Shown one piece after another: positions 61,331 through 64,000 of a stretch of DNA of 64,000 nt. Within the stretch, counting starts at the first letter, position 1. Each line of letters opens with the position of its first letter. The notes below the pieces were generated by a model that was given only the letters and a program-made list of their open reading frames with translations, was not told the DNA's origin and searched no databases. Made by a program: the position numbers and the translations under genes. Origin of the DNA: Syngnathus acus (Eukaryota; Chordata; Actinopteri; Syngnathiformes; Syngnathidae); contig NC_051101.1 in the NCBI RefSeq assembly GCF_901709675.1, positions 4,298,501 to 4,362,500 on the forward strand, written 5' to 3'.

Positions 61331-62725
61331 GAGGCCTTTAGAAAACAGAAAGGGAGAGCAATGAGCGGATCACTCATCCACCTCGAACCCCCTTCCTCAT
61401 TCTGTAGGGGCAGGTGAGATGGATGATAGCAATTTGAAATTTTGTTTGTGCCTGTGATCATCAAGATTGTTTTTGGTATTACCATGGTGTAACGATTGCA
61501 GTGATTAATTGAGGTGCATGCACGCAACTGGGAGCACAGGAATGGGGCAGACTCGATGTAGCAAGTTCTTCGCCTTCTCGCCACTTTGGCTTGTGAATGT
61601 GTTGTTAATCAGCTGACCTTGAGGTCCTACACGGCTCCCTTTGGCTTTGCAAACGACAGCATACTGCCCCTCTTGTCAAGTCACTTCCCTCATTTACTTA
61701 TATCACTTTCTTCTTTTTTCATTGTGATTTTCAGAGAAATCAAAACATTCAGCAAAAAACAAATTTCCTTGGGTATGTCACTGCCCCATGGATCACAGAG
61801 GCAGCTTGTTAACGGGGTGCATACCAGTGGTGATGACCCCCCCTCCCCCCAAGTAAGCAAGCATGTGCACAGACAAACACACACTGCTGTTTACAGTGTT
61901 GTGAGGGCCTTCTGGCACGTATAAATGCAGTGGTAGTTCTGCTCTACAGTCGTCTGACATTCGCACCACTCATCATTCAGTCCTAATGATGCCTTCCTCC
62001 CCCCCCCCTCCCTTGACCTACCCCCCAACCAGAGAAGACATCTGATGGGGTCGTGAACAGGTCATGACCTCCAGGTAGCCGCAGTACGGACAATCTGTGA
62101 ATTCCCTTCAATGTTTTGTTTGCTCTCTTTCTCCTTTTGTCTCAGTTTTATCCTTCTCCTCAGCTCAGTTTACCGTATATGTACTATGACCCAAAAATAC
62201 TATGATGTGATTTTCTTTTTTTTTTTTTTACTATGCCTTCATACTGTAATTAAAGTAATTATTTATTTCAGTTACTCTACTTAAGCCCACCCATTGTGTG
62301 GGCGGTGCTTGGAGAGGAGGGGTCAGTTGGTTGCTGTGATAGGCTGTCTGCCATGAGGGCGGCCGAGGGTTGGCCTCTTGGGAACGGTTCATTGGCTGGA
62401 TCCTTTTGCACTACAAAATAACATCTCTACATCATAAGTGTTTTCACCGTTTGAAGATTGATGGTGCAGGCTCCTTGCTTTTTCTTGCTTTTCAAGGGCT
62501 TATGTTTATACTTGCATGTGTGTGTGCGTGGCTTACTTTTCAAAGTTCATTCCCAGTTCCTGTGGGACTGCATGTGTGCGCATGCGTGCGTGTGTTTGTG
62601 TGTGTGTGTACAGTTAAGCTGCATGTGCTCATCCTCCAGTCAAACACATGGATGACAGATGACCCAGTGGGAGACACCAGTCATCCTGCTTAACTGGAAT
62701 TCTGTGCCCCCCACCCCTCACACAC

Positions 62726-62752
62726 ACACGCACGCGCACACACGGAGAGAAA
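62726..62752 (+). repeat. (CA)n / (CG)-interrupted microsatellite
   Basis: CACACACACACGCACGCGCACACACGG. Short simple sequence repeat. Confidence 0.8.
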
Positions 62753-63059
62753 GAAAGAAACCTGTGTTCAACTCCAATACAGTGTCCTTTCCTGAAGTTT
62801 CAGCCTTGCACAAGATGATAATAACGCAGTGTGTGCATGCGTGGCTTTGAGAATGAACTAACCTCAACCTGGCTTTGCGTATGCCTCTCTATTGCAGTAG
62901 GAAGAAAGAGGAGGTGGGAGCTCACTAGACCAGGGGAAACCTAAATCCTCATATAAAAAGGCCATGCACTCAGCCCAGGCTGAGGGGAGGAGGGAGAGAG
63001 CAGAGGGAGAAGGGACGAGAGAGGCAGACAGACATTGGGATAAGGAGAGAGCGAGAGGG

Positions 63060-63200
63060 GGAAAAAAGTTGATTTCCTTTTTCAGCAGAGCCATACATCA
63101 CAGGGCCTCCCAGCTGCAGTGTCACAAGCTGACAGAATGACATGTGTCATTTATCAAAGGGGCCAGGCAGGGGCCTTGGGAAACGCGCACCACAAAGCCT
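63060..63200. promoter_or_regulatory. Candidate conserved non-coding element in tshz1 intron
   Basis: Block with CACAAGCTGACAGAATGACA and TGTGTCATTTATCAAAGGGG. The segment ATGACA-TG-TGTCAT is an inverted pair of TGACA/TGTCA half-sites of the MEIS/TGIF type, followed by a TCF-like ATCAAAG. Inference from motifs. Confidence 0.35.
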
Positions 63201-64000
63201 GAGAGAGTTCATTCCAACACTCAACCCTCCCTCTCTCCCTTGTTCCCTTCCTCCCTCATCTCTACACCCTCAGCCCACCCCCGCCGTTCACTCTCCTCAT
63301 TTTCTCCCCCCTTCCCACCGACTACCTCAACCCTCCCTGTTCACTTTGACTGGTGCTAAAAAAAGGCCCTGTTATGGTTCCGTCCGCTCTGTATTCATTA
63401 CAACTGGGCGTACCTGATTGACTACAGTGTGAGTCCACAATTATATAAGAAATTGCCTGTCAGTCCAAACCCAAAAACATTGAGGATCATTTAACTTTGG
63501 AAAACCAGTTTAGGTTTCTCAGCAACAATTTGATAATTTACTCCCAATAACATACATCACTTTATTGTTGGAGTTAAATCAAGGAGTCGGCTTGAAGACA
63601 TTTTTATTGGCTGCCTTCTGGTTACACTCTCCCTCTAACATTCTTTGCTTACATTGACATTCTGCATAGCTGCCACAAAAGTGTCGTTTGACAAGGAGAT
63701 TTCTGCTTTCCTGCCTGGTCGAACCTCCGTTGGAGGTCTAAAGGGGTCTGAAAGCGAGAGTTACAATAGCAAGTTAGTTCTGTAAAGTTACGGCATGCTC
63801 TCTACAACTTTTTGAGTTAATGTCTCAGCACCGTGCATTTGCACTTTTTCGAACTTCCTCCCATCCATCACCGGCTCACCTTTCATCCGCACCCTTCATC
63901 CATCCATATTGTCATTCCTTGCCAGGGTAAACTTCATCGGAGCCAGTTCCAGAACCATTAAAGCATCTCACTTTAATGTTGGAATTTTGAGTTTTGGAAT

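Larger units (their letters stand above)
53517..64000 (+). other. tshz1: tshz1 first coding intron (incomplete)
   Basis: At least 10.5 kb of intron follows the tiny exon, and no second coding exon with zinc-finger motifs is visible before the window ends. It contains CA/GT microsatellites (55161-55218, 55933-55957, 57441-57471, 59324-59381, 62726-62752), a C20 tract at 58820, one copy of the unnamed dispersed repeat at 58951-59096, and several blocks that look like conserved regulatory DNA (54330-54560, 55990-56265, 56500-56810, 59150-59250, 60960-61330, 63060-63200). The density of such blocks is higher than elsewhere in the window. Confidence 0.75.

Noticed and set aside
1-64000. CRISPR array, operon, prophage or bacterial signals
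   Set aside because: The DNA is vertebrate nuclear sequence with introns and poly(A) signals; the only direct repeats are microsatellites and dispersed elements.

Overview
This window is a stretch of fish nuclear DNA, and the order of its genes points to a teleost. It is mostly non-coding and rich in AC/GT microsatellites and decayed transposons. Its splice sites are ordinary GT-AG. Three protein genes are recognisable: the 3' end of znf407 (+ strand), the complete zadh2/ptgr3 (- strand), and the first coding exon of a teashirt zinc-finger gene, almost certainly tshz1 (+ strand). The same trio, ZNF407-ZADH2-TSHZ1, sits together on human 18q22-q23, so this is an old vertebrate synteny block. 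The families of dispersed repeats (Tc1 remnant, hAT-like elements, a tRNA-like SINE-type repeat) fit a percomorph fish, but the species cannot be fixed from the sequence.

Layout: 1-9257 is intron of znf407, with a Tc1 transposase remnant. 9258-10078 is its last coding exon, and a 3'UTR runs to a poly(A) signal at 10582. About 38 kb of intergenic DNA follows. It holds microsatellites, a ~700 bp terminal-inverted-repeat element (12736-13433), a hAT-like element (22601-23095), other repeat fragments, many low-repeat blocks that look like conserved non-coding regulatory DNA, and one speculative three-exon open reading frame (15484-16781). zadh2 occupies 48491-51516 in two coding exons. It stands head-to-head with tshz1 across a CpG-rich interval of about 2 kb. 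The tshz1 leader has upstream ORFs and a possible small 5'UTR intron. Its first coding exon is 53477-53516, and the rest of the window is its first long intron. The zinc-finger exon must lie beyond 64000.

znf407 and tshz1 encode nuclear zinc-finger regulators. zadh2 encodes a peroxisomal NADPH-dependent reductase with no obvious functional link to them. Its place next to tshz1 may reflect a shared promoter region and the regulatory blocks around the developmental gene. Nothing here looks like a wholly new multi-gene system. The items most worth checking are the orphan spliced ORF, an unnamed three-copy dispersed repeat, the tshz1 leader architecture, and the possible dual targeting of Zadh2.
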